Assembly: GCF_041262165.1 (NCBI RefSeq)
Contig: NZ_JBGCBY010000015.1
Span: 121,586 to 185,585, forward strand
Direction of reading: 5' to 3'
Origin: Streptacidiphilus sp041262165
GTDB lineage: Bacteria; Actinomycetota; Actinomycetes; Streptomycetales; Streptomycetaceae
DNA length: 64,000 nt
Below the pieces are notes generated by a model. The model was not told the DNA's origin, ran no database searches, and saw only the letters and a list, made by a program, of their open reading frames with translations. The translations under genes were made by a program, and so were the position numbers. Each line of letters begins with the position of its first letter. Position 1 is the first letter of the stretch. This document shows, in pieces, positions 23,844 to 32,795 of this stretch.

Positions 23844-25334
23844 GTGAGCAGAGGACCCAACGCCCGATTCGCTGATCTGTTCGCCCTCACCGGGTGGTCG
23901 AAAGGCGAGCTTGCGAGGTTGGTCAACCGGCGCGGTGCCGCGGTCGGGCAGCAACAGCTGTCCACCGACACCTCGCGGGTCAGGCGCTGGATAGAACGCG
24001 GAGAGATTCCGCGCGACCCGGTGCCGCGGGTGCTGGCTGCCCTGTTCACTGAGCGGCTCGGCCGTGTTGTCACCACTGAGGACCTCGGGTTCCAGCGACA
24101 CCGGCAGTCGGGTTCGGGCAGGGTCACGCAGGCCACGTCGGACGATCCCTCCTGGGTGCCGGAACGCACAGCCGAGGTCCTCACCGAGTTCACGGGAATG
24201 GACCTCATGCTCAACCGACGCGGACTGATGGGCGCGAGCACCGCGCTCGTGGCGGGCGCGGCCATCGCGAACCCGCTGCACGACTGGATGACCGGCAGGG
24301 ACTGGGCGGCGGGAGACGCCGCCGCCTCCCGTTCCGCAGCAGTGGTACGCAGCCCCGGGGCTGCCGCGCTGCCCGCAGGCGACTTCTACGAGGCAGGCCC
24401 GGTCGGCCTGGACGAGGTGGAGGCGCTGGAGACCTCGGTGGACGTGTTCCGCGCGTGGGACGCCTCCCGGGGCGGCGGGTTGCAGCGCAAGGCAGTCGTG
24501 GGCCAACTCAACGAGGTCGGCGGACTGCTGACCTACCGGCACCCCGAGCCGCTGTCCCAGCGACTGTGGACCGTGGCAGCCAACCTCTCCGTCCTGGCCG
24601 GCTGGATGTCCCATGATGTGGGCCTGGAGCCGACCGCGCAGAAGTACTTCGTCATGGCCGTGCACGCCGCTCGCGAGGCGGGGGACAAGCCCCGCGCGGG
24701 CGAGGCGCTGTCCCGGGCGGCCCGGCAGATGGTGCACCTCGGCCGTCCCGGCGACGCACTGGACCTGATGCGGGTCGCCGAAAGCGGCAGCGGCGAGCAC
24801 ACCCTGCCGAGAACCCGGGCGATGCTGCGCACGGTCGAAGCGTGGGCGCATGCCTCCATGGGGCGCTCCCAGGCCACCCGGCGCACCCTCGGCGAGGCCG
24901 AGGACCTGTTCGCCAAGGACAAGGGCGACCCGGGCCCCAGCTGGCTCCAGTTCTTCGACAAGGCGGACCTGCACGGGATGGAGGCGCTGGCCTATCGCAC
25001 GCTCGCCGAGCACGACACCAGCGCCGCCCCGCTGGCCCAGTACCACGCGCAGCAGGCGATCGAGCTGCGCTCGGACGGGCATGAGCGGTCCAAGCTGTTC
25101 GACTACCTCTCGATGGCCTCCGCCTGCTACATCGCCAACCGGCCGGACGAGGCGGGCAACTACGCCAGGATGGCGCTCAACTCCACTCGCGAGATGTCCT
25201 CGCACCGCACCTGGGACCGGCTGCGGGAGATGTACCGGCTGACCGGACGGTACGAGCAGCTGTCGGAGGTGAAGGAGCTGCGCGCGGACATCCGCCGTGC
25301 GCTGCCCGAGCAGCCGCGCCCCCAGATCATCTGA
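23844..25334 (+). CDS. NsdA-like developmental regulator (HTH-like N-terminus plus TPR)
   Basis: The 496-aa protein belongs to the streptomycete family around NsdA, a negative regulator of sporulation and antibiotic production. The N-terminal block reads FADLFALTGWSKGELARLVN, then STDTSRVRRWIERGEIPRDP, ALFTERLGRVVTTEDLGF, an XRE-like segment. Residues about 130-155 include a hydrophobic twin-Arg-free segment (GASTALVAGAAIANPL). The C-terminal half is built of TPR-like helices (MAVHAAREAGDKPRAGEALS, LDLMRVAESGSGEHTLPRTR, YARMALNSTREM). GTG 23844 is used since it opens the conserved start. Which NsdA paralogue it is cannot be settled here. Confidence 0.75.
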   Translation: MSRGPNARFADLFALTGWSKGELARLVNRRGAAVGQQQLSTDTSRVRRWIERGEIPRDPVPRVLAALFTERLGRVVTTEDLGFQRHRQSGSGRVTQATSDDPSWVPERTAEVLTEFTGMDLMLNRRGLMGASTALVAGAAIANPLHDWMTGRDWAAGDAAASRSAAVVRSPGAAALPAGDFYEAGPVGLDEVEALETSVDVFRAWDASRGGGLQRKAVVGQLNEVGGLLTYRHPEPLSQRLWTVAANLSVLAGWMSHDVGLEPTAQKYFVMAVHAAREAGDKPRAGEALSRAARQMVHLGRPGDALDLMRVAESGSGEHTLPRTRAMLRTVEAWAHASMGRSQATRRTLGEAEDLFAKDKGDPGPSWLQFFDKADLHGMEALAYRTLAEHDTSAAPLAQYHAQQAIELRSDGHERSKLFDYLSMASACYIANRPDEAGNYARMALNSTREMSSHRTWDRLREMYRLTGRYEQLSEVKELRADIRRALPEQPRPQII

Positions 25335-25382
25335 CGGGCGCCGACTCGACCGCCTGTCCCAACGGCCCTACGTGCCGGTAGT

Positions 25383-25427
25383 CCTACTGTGGTTGGACCT
25401 ACTGTGGTTGGACCTACAGCGGTTGGA
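25383..25427. repeat. 15-bp tandem repeat after the PAS gene
   Basis: CCTACTGTGGTTGGA occurs at 25383-25397 and 25398-25412, with a third copy differing at 2 positions at 25413-25427. It abuts the stop codon of the minus-strand PAS gene. Confidence 0.85.
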
Positions 25428-25428
25428 C

Positions 25429-26058
25429 TTACTGCCGGAGCCGCCGTGCCCGCGGTGAATCCGTCACGTCCCGTACCGCGAGCCAGATGGAGCGGACCGT
25501 CCCGTCCGCCTCCAGCACCGGTTCGCCGGCGCAGTGCGCGCTGCACTGGGTCCCGTCGGGTCGGGAGATGCGGAACTCGGCGTCGATCGGCTTGCCGTCG
25601 ACCAGGGCCGCGGTGAGCAGTCCGGAAAGCCGGCGGCGGTCCTCGACGTGCAGGTGCGCGGGCAGCTGGTCCAGTGTCAGCGGGCCGAGTCCGGGGTCGC
25701 GTCCAAAGATCCGGAACATCTCCGCCGACCAGACCACCCGGTCGTCGGCAAGATCCCATTCGGCATCGGCACCGCCGAAGGCACCGGGGTGCTGAGCTAT
25801 CAGTGCCCCGGATGCGTCCGCGGGGGCGCCCTGCGGCCATAGGCGGGACAGACAGTCCTGGAGCCCATCGAGATTGTCGCGGGCCAGATCCCACAGTGCG
25901 GGCTGGGGCCGCTCGCGCCCGGTCGCCGCCAACCCCGCCGCCTGGTCGCAGGCCGCCTCCAGCTGCACGCGCAGCAGCCGGACGGTGGCGAGCAGTGACG
26001 CGGCCGGTGACGGGTCGGGCGGTCCGGTCGGCGGATCGGTTGGGGCGTGGGACTGCAT
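25429..26058 (-). CDS. Single-PAS-domain protein
   Basis: The 209-aa protein has about 75 residues of helical N-terminus (LLATVRLLRVQLEAACDQAA, LWDLARDNLDGLQDCLSRLW) and a PAS domain of the PAS_3 type at about 95-200: AEWDLADDRVVWSAEMFRIF, LTLDQLPAHLHVEDRRRL, DAEFRISRPDGTQCSAHCAG and VRSIWLAVRDVTD. No output domain such as PP2C phosphatase, kinase or GGDEF follows, so it is a stand-alone sensor or a truncated signalling protein. ATG 26058 (MQSHAPTD) is chosen; an in-frame start at 26193 would add 45 atypical residues. The ligand is unknown. Confidence 0.7.
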   Translation of the reverse strand: MQSHAPTDPPTGPPDPSPAASLLATVRLLRVQLEAACDQAAGLAATGRERPQPALWDLARDNLDGLQDCLSRLWPQGAPADASGALIAQHPGAFGGADAEWDLADDRVVWSAEMFRIFGRDPGLGPLTLDQLPAHLHVEDRRRLSGLLTAALVDGKPIDAEFRISRPDGTQCSAHCAGEPVLEADGTVRSIWLAVRDVTDSPRARRLRQ

Positions 26059-26310
26059 GGCTTCCCGCGGTTGTGTGTGCTTCCCTCTGCCTCTACGACT
26101 GTCGCACAGGCGAAACGGTGCGGTGAGGCTTTTGGACGAACCCGAACCACCCTTGCCGTTGGCATATTTCGCGATCTTCAACAGGGCTGGCACGGGCCTC
26201 CCACGCCCGCTTCACCCCAGTGGCCTGCTGAGGTCACAGGCATCCCCTCAGCCCGGCCCCGCAGGAGGAAGGTGCACCGGAAGCCACCCGAACGGTACGA
26301 TTCCGTGCTC

Positions 26311-26344
26311 GGACCGGGGGGAAGCCCCCACCCGGTCCTTTGTT
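26311..26344 (+). terminator. Terminator-like hairpin before the HEAT-repeat gene
   Basis: GGACCGGGGGG pairs with the C-rich strand ending CCCGGTCC at 26338, with one bulge, and TTTGTT follows. It lies 92 bp upstream of the HEAT gene start in a 377-bp region without another gene, so it may end a short upstream transcript or act as an attenuator. Confidence 0.45.
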
Positions 26345-26435
26345 CCCCCCACTGCCACTACCACCCTGGGGCCTTCGGGACCGGATTCACGGAAATTCCT
26401 TTGCCACCAGGACCGCCGCAACGGATGCTGACCTC

Positions 26436-27860
26436 ATGTTCGAGCCCGCGATAGCGCCCAGCGCCTCCCTTCTCGGCCTGCTTCAGCGGGGCCGAGGGGA
26501 CGGCACCCTGCACGCTCTGGCGGCCGAGCGTCTCGACGCTCTCGCCGCTCTTGAGGAGTGCGTCACCCGTGACCCCCGCCGCGACTGGCAGGTCGAGAAC
26601 CGGTCCCTCTACTACGCCCGGCTCTACATGGAGCTCGAGGCGCCGCTGCAGGGCCTGGACGACCACCTTTTCAACGTCGAGGACCTGCTCGACGACGACG
26701 AGTCACGCACCGGCCTGACCCTGGCGGTCCTCGGACGGCTCGCCGGCTACGGCCGGCGCGACGCCCTGCTGCTGCTGCGCCGCTACGTCATCTCCGGCAG
26801 CAACTGGGCCTGGGCGCTGGACGAGCTCGCCGTACGCGAGGACGACGCAGCCCTGGAGCAGCTCGCCGAGTCCGTGCTCGCCCGCTTCCCTGACGGCCCC
26901 GAGGGCGACGGCGCACTGCGCGCCGCCGTCCGCAACGCCTACGAACCGAGGCCCTGGCACCTCTGGGCGCAGTCCCACCCGAGAGTCGCCGACGCCACCC
27001 AGCAGGCCCCCTTCGACCTGTGGCAACGCCAGCTCGACCGGCCGTCGAACGCCCCGGCCTGGAGCACCGCCGCGGTCCTGGCCTGGGCCGACAACTCGTC
27101 GTCGGGCTCGTCGGAGGCATCACCCGAGCAGTTCGAACGCCGTGCCACCGCGGCAGCCCGCTGCCTCGCCGCCGTCGCAGGCCCCGAAGACCGCCCACTG
27201 CTGCTCCAAGCCGCACGCACCGGTCAGGACGCTTCCCGCTGCGCGGCGCTGCGTCACCTCGCTGATCACGACGACGACCAGGCCCCCGGGCTGATCGAGC
27301 TCGCCGCCGCCGACGTCTCCCGGCAGACGGCGGACTTCGCACTCGCCACGCTGGCCCGGATGCGCAGCGCGCAATTCGTCGGCCGTGCCCGGGTCTGGGC
27401 CGCAGACCCCGAGGGCGGGCCGCTGGCCGACGCCGCCGCCGGGCTGCTCGCCTGCGTGGGTGAGGAGGCGGACGCCCCCTCGGTCGTCGCCGCCCTGCAT
27501 CGCTGGATCTACCAGCACGGCGCCGACGGGGACGGTCTCGCGGTCCTGGTCGAGGGCGTCGGACGGCTGGAGGCCGTCGCCGGAGTGCCCGTCCTGCGCC
27601 ATGTCTACGCCGAGACCAGCTGCTCCCAGCTGCGCGGAAGCGCCGCCCGCAGCCTCGCGGCGACCGATCCCTGCTTCCCGACCGGGGCCGCCGTCGAGTG
27701 CCTGTGGGACTGCGAGGAGACCACCCGCGAGCTGGCCGCCCGCCATGTGCTCACCAAGGGCGACGTCCGGGTCCTCGACCGTCTGCGGCGCCTGGCCGCC
27801 GACCCCGGCGAGGAGGCCGAGGTCCACGCGGCGGTACGGGGACGGCTCAGCGCGGGTTGA
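26436..27860 (+). CDS. HEAT/ARM-like repeat protein, conserved hypothetical
   Basis: The 474-aa protein is almost entirely helical hairpins of the HEAT type, for example TLAVLGRLAGYGRRDALLLL, RCAALRHLADHDDDQAPGLI, DFALATLARMRSAQFVGRAR, LAVLVEGVGRLEAVAGVPVL, and CSQLRGSAARSLAATDPCFP. A Trp/Tyr-rich section in the first third (DWQVENRSLYYARLYMELEA) does not fit the repeat. No enzyme motif is seen; such solenoids bind protein partners. The ATG at 26436 gives MFEPAIAPS; the frame is open 96 bp further upstream but across the terminator-like hairpin's downstream flank. A minisatellite block follows its stop. Confidence 0.65.
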   Translation: MFEPAIAPSASLLGLLQRGRGDGTLHALAAERLDALAALEECVTRDPRRDWQVENRSLYYARLYMELEAPLQGLDDHLFNVEDLLDDDESRTGLTLAVLGRLAGYGRRDALLLLRRYVISGSNWAWALDELAVREDDAALEQLAESVLARFPDGPEGDGALRAAVRNAYEPRPWHLWAQSHPRVADATQQAPFDLWQRQLDRPSNAPAWSTAAVLAWADNSSSGSSEASPEQFERRATAAARCLAAVAGPEDRPLLLQAARTGQDASRCAALRHLADHDDDQAPGLIELAAADVSRQTADFALATLARMRSAQFVGRARVWAADPEGGPLADAAAGLLACVGEEADAPSVVAALHRWIYQHGADGDGLAVLVEGVGRLEAVAGVPVLRHVYAETSCSQLRGSAARSLAATDPCFPTGAAVECLWDCEETTRELAARHVLTKGDVRVLDRLRRLAADPGEEAEVHAAVRGRLSAG

Positions 27861-27893
27861 CTCGCGGGCCGACGCGCCCCCGCCGCTCCGCCG

Positions 27894-28200
27894 CCGCCCG
27901 CCCGTAGCCGCTCCCCGCTCCGCCGGCGCCGCTCCGGTACCGCCGCTCGAAGCCGCTCCGGCTCCGCCGCCGCGCCTCGAAGCAGCTCCGGCACCGGCCG
28001 CCCCGGCGCCGCCCGCCCGTAGCCGCTCCCCGCTCCGCCGGCGCCGCTCCGGCACCGCCGCTCGAAGCCGCTCCGGCTCCGCCGCCGCGCCTCGAAGCCG
28101 CTCCGGCTCCGCCGCCGCGCCTCGAAGCCGCTCCGGCACCGCCGTCCGCCCGCAGCCGCTCCGCCGTCGGCCCCCCCCGCAGCCGGTCCGGCGCCGCCGC
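27894..28200. repeat. Nested GC-rich minisatellite between the HEAT gene and the glycosyltransferase operon
   Basis: Two scales of repetition are present. An approximately 89-bp segment beginning CCCGTAGCCGCTCCCCGCTC at 27901 recurs at 28017 (period 116). Inside the second copy a 30-bp unit starting CTCGAAGCCGCTCCGGCTCC repeats three times (28061, 28091, 28121), the last diverged. All periods of the inner array are multiples of three, so all frames stay open, but no start site or domain supports translation. It occupies most of the 503-bp gap. Confidence 0.85.
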
Positions 28201-28363
28201 GCATGGCCACCCCGGCGCAGCTGTCCCGCAGCCGCCCCGCCGCCGCTCCGGGGCCGCCGCCCGCGGCCGGTCCGGGCTGCCGCGTCCGAGGGTTCGGTAG
28301 CCGTTCGTCCCTGCGACAGATCCCCTTGGCCCGGCGCACGCCGCGCCTCGGAATAACGCAGAC

Positions 28364-29530
28364 ATGCGTGTCGCCCTCGTCACCGAATCCTTCCCGCCGG
28401 ATCTCAACGGCGTCGCCCACTCCGTCCTGCGCACCGCCGAGCACCTCGTCCGGCGCGGTCACCAACCACTGGTCATCGCGCCCGCCCCGGCCGTGCCGCC
28501 CACCGCCCCCGACCCCTGCCCCGTCGTCCGCGTCCCGGCGATGCCGCTCCCCGGCTACCCGCAGGTGCGCCTCGCCCTACCCACCCGCCGCCTCGAGCAG
28601 CTGATCGCCGAGCACCGGCCCGACATCGTCCATCTGGCCAGCCCGTTCGTCCTGGGCGCCCGCGCCATGGTCGCCGCGGACCGGCTCGGACTGCCCGCCG
28701 TCGCCGTCTACCAGACCGATCTCGCCGGGTACGCCCGCGCCTACCGGGCCGGCAGCAGCATCGGAGCGGCAGCGGCCTGGCGCAGGATCCGCACCGTGCA
28801 CGGCGCGGCCGCCCGCACCCTGGCCCCGTCGACCCCCGCCGCCCAGGACCTCACCGCACACGGCGTCCCCCGGGTACGGCTGTGGCCGCGCGGCGTCGAC
28901 TCGGTGCGGTTCCACCCCCGGCACCGGGACGAGGGACTGCGCGGCGACCTCGCCCCCGGTGGGCGGGTCCTCGTCGGCTACGTGGGGCGGCTCGCCCCCG
29001 AGAAGCGGCTGGACCTGCTCGCGGAGGTCGGCCGGCTGGACGGCGTCAGCCTCGTCGTCATCGGCGAGGGACCCAGCGAGGCGATGCTCCGGCAGACCCT
29101 GCCCGGCGCGTCCTTCCTGGGCCGTCGCACCGGGGACGAGCTCGCGGCCCTCTACGCGTCCCTGGACGTCTTCGTCCACACCGGACCGATGGAGACCTTC
29201 TGCCAGACCATCCAGGAGGCGATGGCGAGCGGGGTGGCGGTGGTCGGTCCCGCTGTAGGCGGCCCGCTCGACCTGATCGCCCACCACCGCACCGGCCTCC
29301 TCGTGCCGCCGCGCGATTCCCGTGCGGTCGCCCGCGCGGTGGCCGAACTCGTCGCCGATCCGGCCCTGCGCACCCGCTTCGGCGCGGCGGCGCGCGCCGA
29401 AGTCGCCGGACGCACCTGGGAATCCGTCGGCGACCTGCTCATCGACCACTACCGCGAGATCCTCGCCGAACAGGGAACCGGCCCACGCCCCCGGCTCGCC
29501 ACCGTCGACGCGGGTGGTGCCGCCGCATGA
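28364..29530 (+). CDS. GT4 glycosyltransferase, MgtA-like (GDP-mannose alpha-mannosyltransferase type)
   Basis: The 388-aa protein is a GT-B retaining glycosyltransferase. It reads MRVALVTESFPPDLNGVAHS, VYQTDLAGYARAY, WPRGVDSVRFHP, VGYVGRLAPEKRLDLLAEV (donor-site Arg and Lys), and DVFVHTGPMETFCQTIQEAM with the E-x7-E-like donor motif. The pattern closely follows mycobacterial MgtA (Rv0557), which mannosylates a glycolipid using GDP-mannose, so a phosphatidylinositol- or glycolipid-linked mannose acceptor is a reasonable guess. It is the first gene of a coupled operon: its stop overlaps the next start (ATGA). Confidence 0.82.
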   Translation: MRVALVTESFPPDLNGVAHSVLRTAEHLVRRGHQPLVIAPAPAVPPTAPDPCPVVRVPAMPLPGYPQVRLALPTRRLEQLIAEHRPDIVHLASPFVLGARAMVAADRLGLPAVAVYQTDLAGYARAYRAGSSIGAAAAWRRIRTVHGAAARTLAPSTPAAQDLTAHGVPRVRLWPRGVDSVRFHPRHRDEGLRGDLAPGGRVLVGYVGRLAPEKRLDLLAEVGRLDGVSLVVIGEGPSEAMLRQTLPGASFLGRRTGDELAALYASLDVFVHTGPMETFCQTIQEAMASGVAVVGPAVGGPLDLIAHHRTGLLVPPRDSRAVARAVAELVADPALRTRFGAAARAEVAGRTWESVGDLLIDHYREILAEQGTGPRPRLATVDAGGAAA

Positions 29531-30690
29531 ACGCACTCCGCATCGTCCGGCTCGCCAACTTCGTCACCCCGGTCTCGGGCGGCCTGCGCACCGCCCTTCA
29601 GTACCTCGGCGCGGGTTACCTCGCGGCCGGGCACCAACCCGTCCTCATCGTCCCCGGGCCGGCCCGCCAGGCCCCTACCGACCACGACACCGGACAGGGC
29701 AGGGTGATCACCCTGCCCGGCCGCACCGTCCCCGGCACCGGCGGCTACCGGGTGCTGCTCGACCGGCCGGCCCTGGCCGACCTCCTCGCGGAGCTGCGCC
29801 CCGACCGACTGGAGGTCTCCGACCGCAGCACCCTGCGCTGGACCGGCGGCTGGGCCCGCCGCCACGGCGTACCAGCCGCGATGGTCTCCCACGAGAGCCT
29901 CGACGGCCTGCTGCGGACCTGGGGCCTGCCCGAATCCCTCGCCCGCAGGGCCGCCGACCGCCTCAACGCCGCGACCGCGCGCGACTACCACGCCGTCATC
30001 TGCACCACGGGATGGGCCGCGGCGGAGTTCCACCGCGTCGGCGCGCGCAACGTCGTCCGCGCGCCGCTCGGCGTCGACCTGGCGCAGCGCCACCCGCGCC
30101 ACCACAACGCCGCAGCCCGCGCCCACTACGCCCGCCCCGACGAGGTCCTGCTCGTCCTGTGCTCACGGCTGTCCCCGGAGAAGCGCCCGGAACGGGCCCT
30201 CGACGCACTCGTCGAACTGCGCCGCAGATCCGTTCCCGCGGTGCTGGCCATCGCCGGCGACGGGCCGCTGCGCCGGCGCATGGCCGCCAGGATCAGGGAC
30301 GAAGATCTCCCCGCGTACCTGCTGGGCCATCTGAGCTCCCCCGACGCTCTCTCCACGCTCCTCGCGAGCGCCGATTTCGCCCTGTCGCCCGGACCCATCG
30401 AGACCTTCGGCCTCGCCGCCCTCGAAGCCCTCGCCTCCGGCACACCCGTCGCGGTCAGCGCCTCCTCCGCACTGCCGGGGATCGTGGGGCCGGCCGGGGC
30501 CGTCGCCGCCGACACCGGCGCGGGGTTCGCGGACGCCGTCCAGGAACTCCTCGCCCGCCCCGAGCCCGACCGCCGCCGGGCGGCCCGCGCCCGGGCCGAA
30601 CAGTACGGCTGGGACCAGGCCGTCGAACGATTCCTCGCCGCCCACATGGTCGCGCCCGCGACCTCCGTACCCCAGGGAGCCGAACCGTGA
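29527..30690 (+). CDS. GT4 glycosyltransferase, second of the operon
   Basis: The 387-aa protein is another GT-B family 4 enzyme: LANFVTPVSGGLRTALQYLG (N-domain glycine loop), DRLEVSDRSTLRWTGGWARR, APLGVDLAQRHP, LVLCSRLSPEKRPERALDAL, and LSPGPIETFGLAALEALASG with the E-x7-E motif EALASGTPV. It differs from the first gene's MgtA-like sequence in the N-domain, suggesting a different acceptor in the same glycolipid pathway. It starts at ATG 29527, inside the previous stop, and ends in a GTGA overlap with the SGNH hydrolase gene. Cytoplasmic or membrane-associated. Confidence 0.8.
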   Translation: MNALRIVRLANFVTPVSGGLRTALQYLGAGYLAAGHQPVLIVPGPARQAPTDHDTGQGRVITLPGRTVPGTGGYRVLLDRPALADLLAELRPDRLEVSDRSTLRWTGGWARRHGVPAAMVSHESLDGLLRTWGLPESLARRAADRLNAATARDYHAVICTTGWAAAEFHRVGARNVVRAPLGVDLAQRHPRHHNAAARAHYARPDEVLLVLCSRLSPEKRPERALDALVELRRRSVPAVLAIAGDGPLRRRMAARIRDEDLPAYLLGHLSSPDALSTLLASADFALSPGPIETFGLAALEALASGTPVAVSASSALPGIVGPAGAVAADTGAGFADAVQELLARPEPDRRRAARARAEQYGWDQAVERFLAAHMVAPATSVPQGAEP

Positions 30691-31553
30691 ACCCGCTGCG
30701 CATGGTCGCCCTCGGCGACTCCCTCACCGAAGGGCTCGGCGACCCCGCCGCCGACGGCGGCTGGCGCGGCTGGGCAGCCCTGCTCGCCGACGGCCTCGCC
30801 ACGCACCCCAGCGCCGTGGACCTGCGCAACCTCGCGGTCAGCGGCGCGCTGACCGCAGACGTGATGAACCGTCAACTCCCGGCGGCCCGCGCCCACCGCC
30901 CGCATGTCGCCACCGTCGTCGTCGGCGTCAACGACACCCTACGGGCCGGCTACGACATCCACGCCGTGGCCCGCAACCTCGACACCACCCTTGCCGCGCT
31001 CGCCGACGGCGACACGGCCCTGCTCACGGCCTGCCTCCCGGATCCCGGACGGATGCTCCGCCTGCCGGGACCGCTCGCCCGCCCGCTGGCGCGCCGGATG
31101 CACAGCGTGAACGAAGTCGTCCACGCCCTCAGTGAGCGCTACTCCGCCGTTCACGTCCATGTCGCCCAGAGCGCCTGGGTGGACGACCCCCGGATGTGGA
31201 GCGTCGACCGCCTCCATCCGAGCGAGCGCGGCCACCGCGCCCTCGCCCGCGAGTTCCACGCACTGCTCGCCGCCGCCGGCACCGCGCTCGGTCCGGCTCC
31301 CGGCCCCGAACCGACGGAATCGGCGCCGACCCCGGCCGCGCAGGCGTGGTGGATGGCGACCAAGGGCACCCGCTGGGTCCTCGAACGCTGCACCGACCTG
31401 CTCCCCGACCTGCTGCGGCTGGCCGCGACCGAGGCCCGGCAGCGGCAGGCCGGCAGTGAACTCCTCGACCGGCAGGCTGCCCTCAGTACCGCGGAGGCGC
31501 TGCGCGCCCTGGGCGGTGCCGAGGACCGATCGACCCTCCGGGCCGTCAGCTGA
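30687..31553 (+). CDS. SGNH/GDSL hydrolase
   Basis: The 288-aa esterase-type enzyme shows block I VALGDSLTEGL, a block II Gly/Asn region (LRNLAVSGAL), block III VVGVNDTL and block V DRLHPSERGH with the catalytic Asp/His pair. There is no signal peptide, so it acts inside the cell. A C-terminal extension of about 85 residues, Pro/Ala-rich then helical, is of unknown use. It begins at GTG 30687 in the stop of the second glycosyltransferase. The pairing suggests removal or transfer of an acyl group on the operon's glycolipid product; that is inference. Confidence 0.78.
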   Translation: MNPLRMVALGDSLTEGLGDPAADGGWRGWAALLADGLATHPSAVDLRNLAVSGALTADVMNRQLPAARAHRPHVATVVVGVNDTLRAGYDIHAVARNLDTTLAALADGDTALLTACLPDPGRMLRLPGPLARPLARRMHSVNEVVHALSERYSAVHVHVAQSAWVDDPRMWSVDRLHPSERGHRALAREFHALLAAAGTALGPAPGPEPTESAPTPAAQAWWMATKGTRWVLERCTDLLPDLLRLAATEARQRQAGSELLDRQAALSTAEALRALGGAEDRSTLRAVS

Positions 31554-31554
31554 A

Positions 31555-31623
31555 CCCGGTCACCTGAACCCGGTCACCTGAACCCTGTCACCTGAGCTCC
31601 GTCACCTGAGCTCAGTCACCTGA
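31555..31623. repeat. 14-bp tandem repeat between convergent genes
   Basis: Units of the form GGTCACCTGAACCC repeat about five times across the 62-bp gap, decaying to CGTCACCTGAGCTC and AGTCACCTGAACTC towards the right. It joins the stops of the SGNH and BNR genes. Confidence 0.85.
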
Positions 31624-32704
31624 ACTCTGCCGCCCGCACGCACAGCACGCTCGGCAGGTGCTCCGTCAGCAACTGCCAGGAGTCGCCCTCGTCCGCACTG
31701 CCGTACACCTCGCCGTTGCGGTTGCCGAAGTAGACGCCCACCGGCTCGGCGTCGTCGGTGCACAGCGCGTCCCGCAGCACCACGCCGTAGTGCGCCTCCT
31801 GCGGCAGGCCCTCGGCGAGTGGTTGCCAGGTCACGCCCGCGTCCTCGGTGCGGTAGACCCGGCAGCGCCGCTCCGGGGGCAGCCGTTCGTAGTCCGCAAC
31901 CAGCGGGAAGAGGTACGCCGTACCCGGGCGGCGCGGATGGGTCGCCACCGCGAAGCCGAAGTCCGCAGGCAGGTCCTCCGCGATCGAGGTCCAGGTCCCG
32001 CCCGCGTCGTCGCTGCGGTACACCCCGCCGTGGTTCTGCAGATACATGCGGGACGGGTCGCCCGCGTCCACGGCGATCTTGTGCACGCACTGCCCGAACT
32101 CGGGGAAGTGGTCCGGTTGGAACCGGGCCTCGACGCCGGTGTTGGACGGGGCCCAGGTCTCGCCGCCGTCGGTGGAGCGGTAGACGCCGCCGGTGGACAC
32201 CGCGACGGTCAGGTGCTGCGGGTCGTTGCGGTCGACAAGCACGGTGTGCATTCCCTGGCCGCCGAAGCCCGCACCCCAGGACTCCCGCTGCGGATGCCGC
32301 CACAGGCTCTCCACCAGCGCGAACGACTCCCCACCGTCCTCCGAGCGGAACAGCGCGGCGGGTTCGGTGCCGGCGTAGACGACACCCGGCTCCTTCTCTC
32401 CCGCCGGCTGGAGCTGCCACACCCGCTCCAGCGAGGTCCCGGTCGACTCGGGGAACTTCACCGCGGCCTGCTTGGGCTCCTGCCAGGTGGCACCCAGGTC
32501 GTCGGAGTGGAAGACGGAAGGGCCCCAGTGGCTGCTGTCGGCGCCCACCAGGATCCGCGGCGGGGCGCCCCGGGAGTCGATCGCCACGGAGTACACGCCC
32601 TGCATCACGAAGTGCGGCCCGGTCCACTCCCAGCTCCGCCGGTCCGCGCTGCGTCCCAGGAACAACCCCTTGGCCGTACCGACGGCCAGTAGTACCTCGC
32701 CCAT
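31616..32704 (-). CDS. BNR-repeat (sialidase/VPS10-like) propeller protein
   Basis: The 362-aa protein contains repeated Asp-box motifs (S-x-D-x-G-x-T-W): SEDGGESFALV, STDGGETWAPS, SDDAGGTWTSI, TEDAGVTWQPL and SADEGDSWQLL, each closing a propeller blade. No signal peptide is visible and the catalytic Arg triad and Tyr of sialidases are not evident, so it is more likely a binding or uncharacterised propeller such as streptomycete WD40/YCF48/KelchF-family exo-alpha-sialidase-like proteins. ATG 32704 (MGEVLLAVGTAKGLF) is the natural first strand; an in-frame start at 32794 adds unrelated residues. Confidence 0.72.
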   Translation of the reverse strand: MGEVLLAVGTAKGLFLGRSADRRSWEWTGPHFVMQGVYSVAIDSRGAPPRILVGADSSHWGPSVFHSDDLGATWQEPKQAAVKFPESTGTSLERVWQLQPAGEKEPGVVYAGTEPAALFRSEDGGESFALVESLWRHPQRESWGAGFGGQGMHTVLVDRNDPQHLTVAVSTGGVYRSTDGGETWAPSNTGVEARFQPDHFPEFGQCVHKIAVDAGDPSRMYLQNHGGVYRSDDAGGTWTSIAEDLPADFGFAVATHPRRPGTAYLFPLVADYERLPPERRCRVYRTEDAGVTWQPLAEGLPQEAHYGVVLRDALCTDDAEPVGVYFGNRNGEVYGSADEGDSWQLLTEHLPSVLCVRAAEFR

Positions 32705-32795
32705 TGCGGACCACCTCGTCCCGTCCGGTGCCTGCAGCTGACAATCAGCAGCAGTCTTCTCCTTCCGGGAGCCGCTGTCCTGCCGACGCGCCAAT

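Noticed and set aside
27120..28139. Open frame over the minisatellite block on the minus strand with Arg/Ala-rich repeats
   Set aside because: It owes its openness to repeats with a period divisible by 3; there is no start site, and the rest overlaps the HEAT gene.
31616..32704. True sialidase
   Set aside because: Asp-boxes are present but the catalytic Arg triad and Tyr/Glu pair are not evident, and there is no secretion signal.
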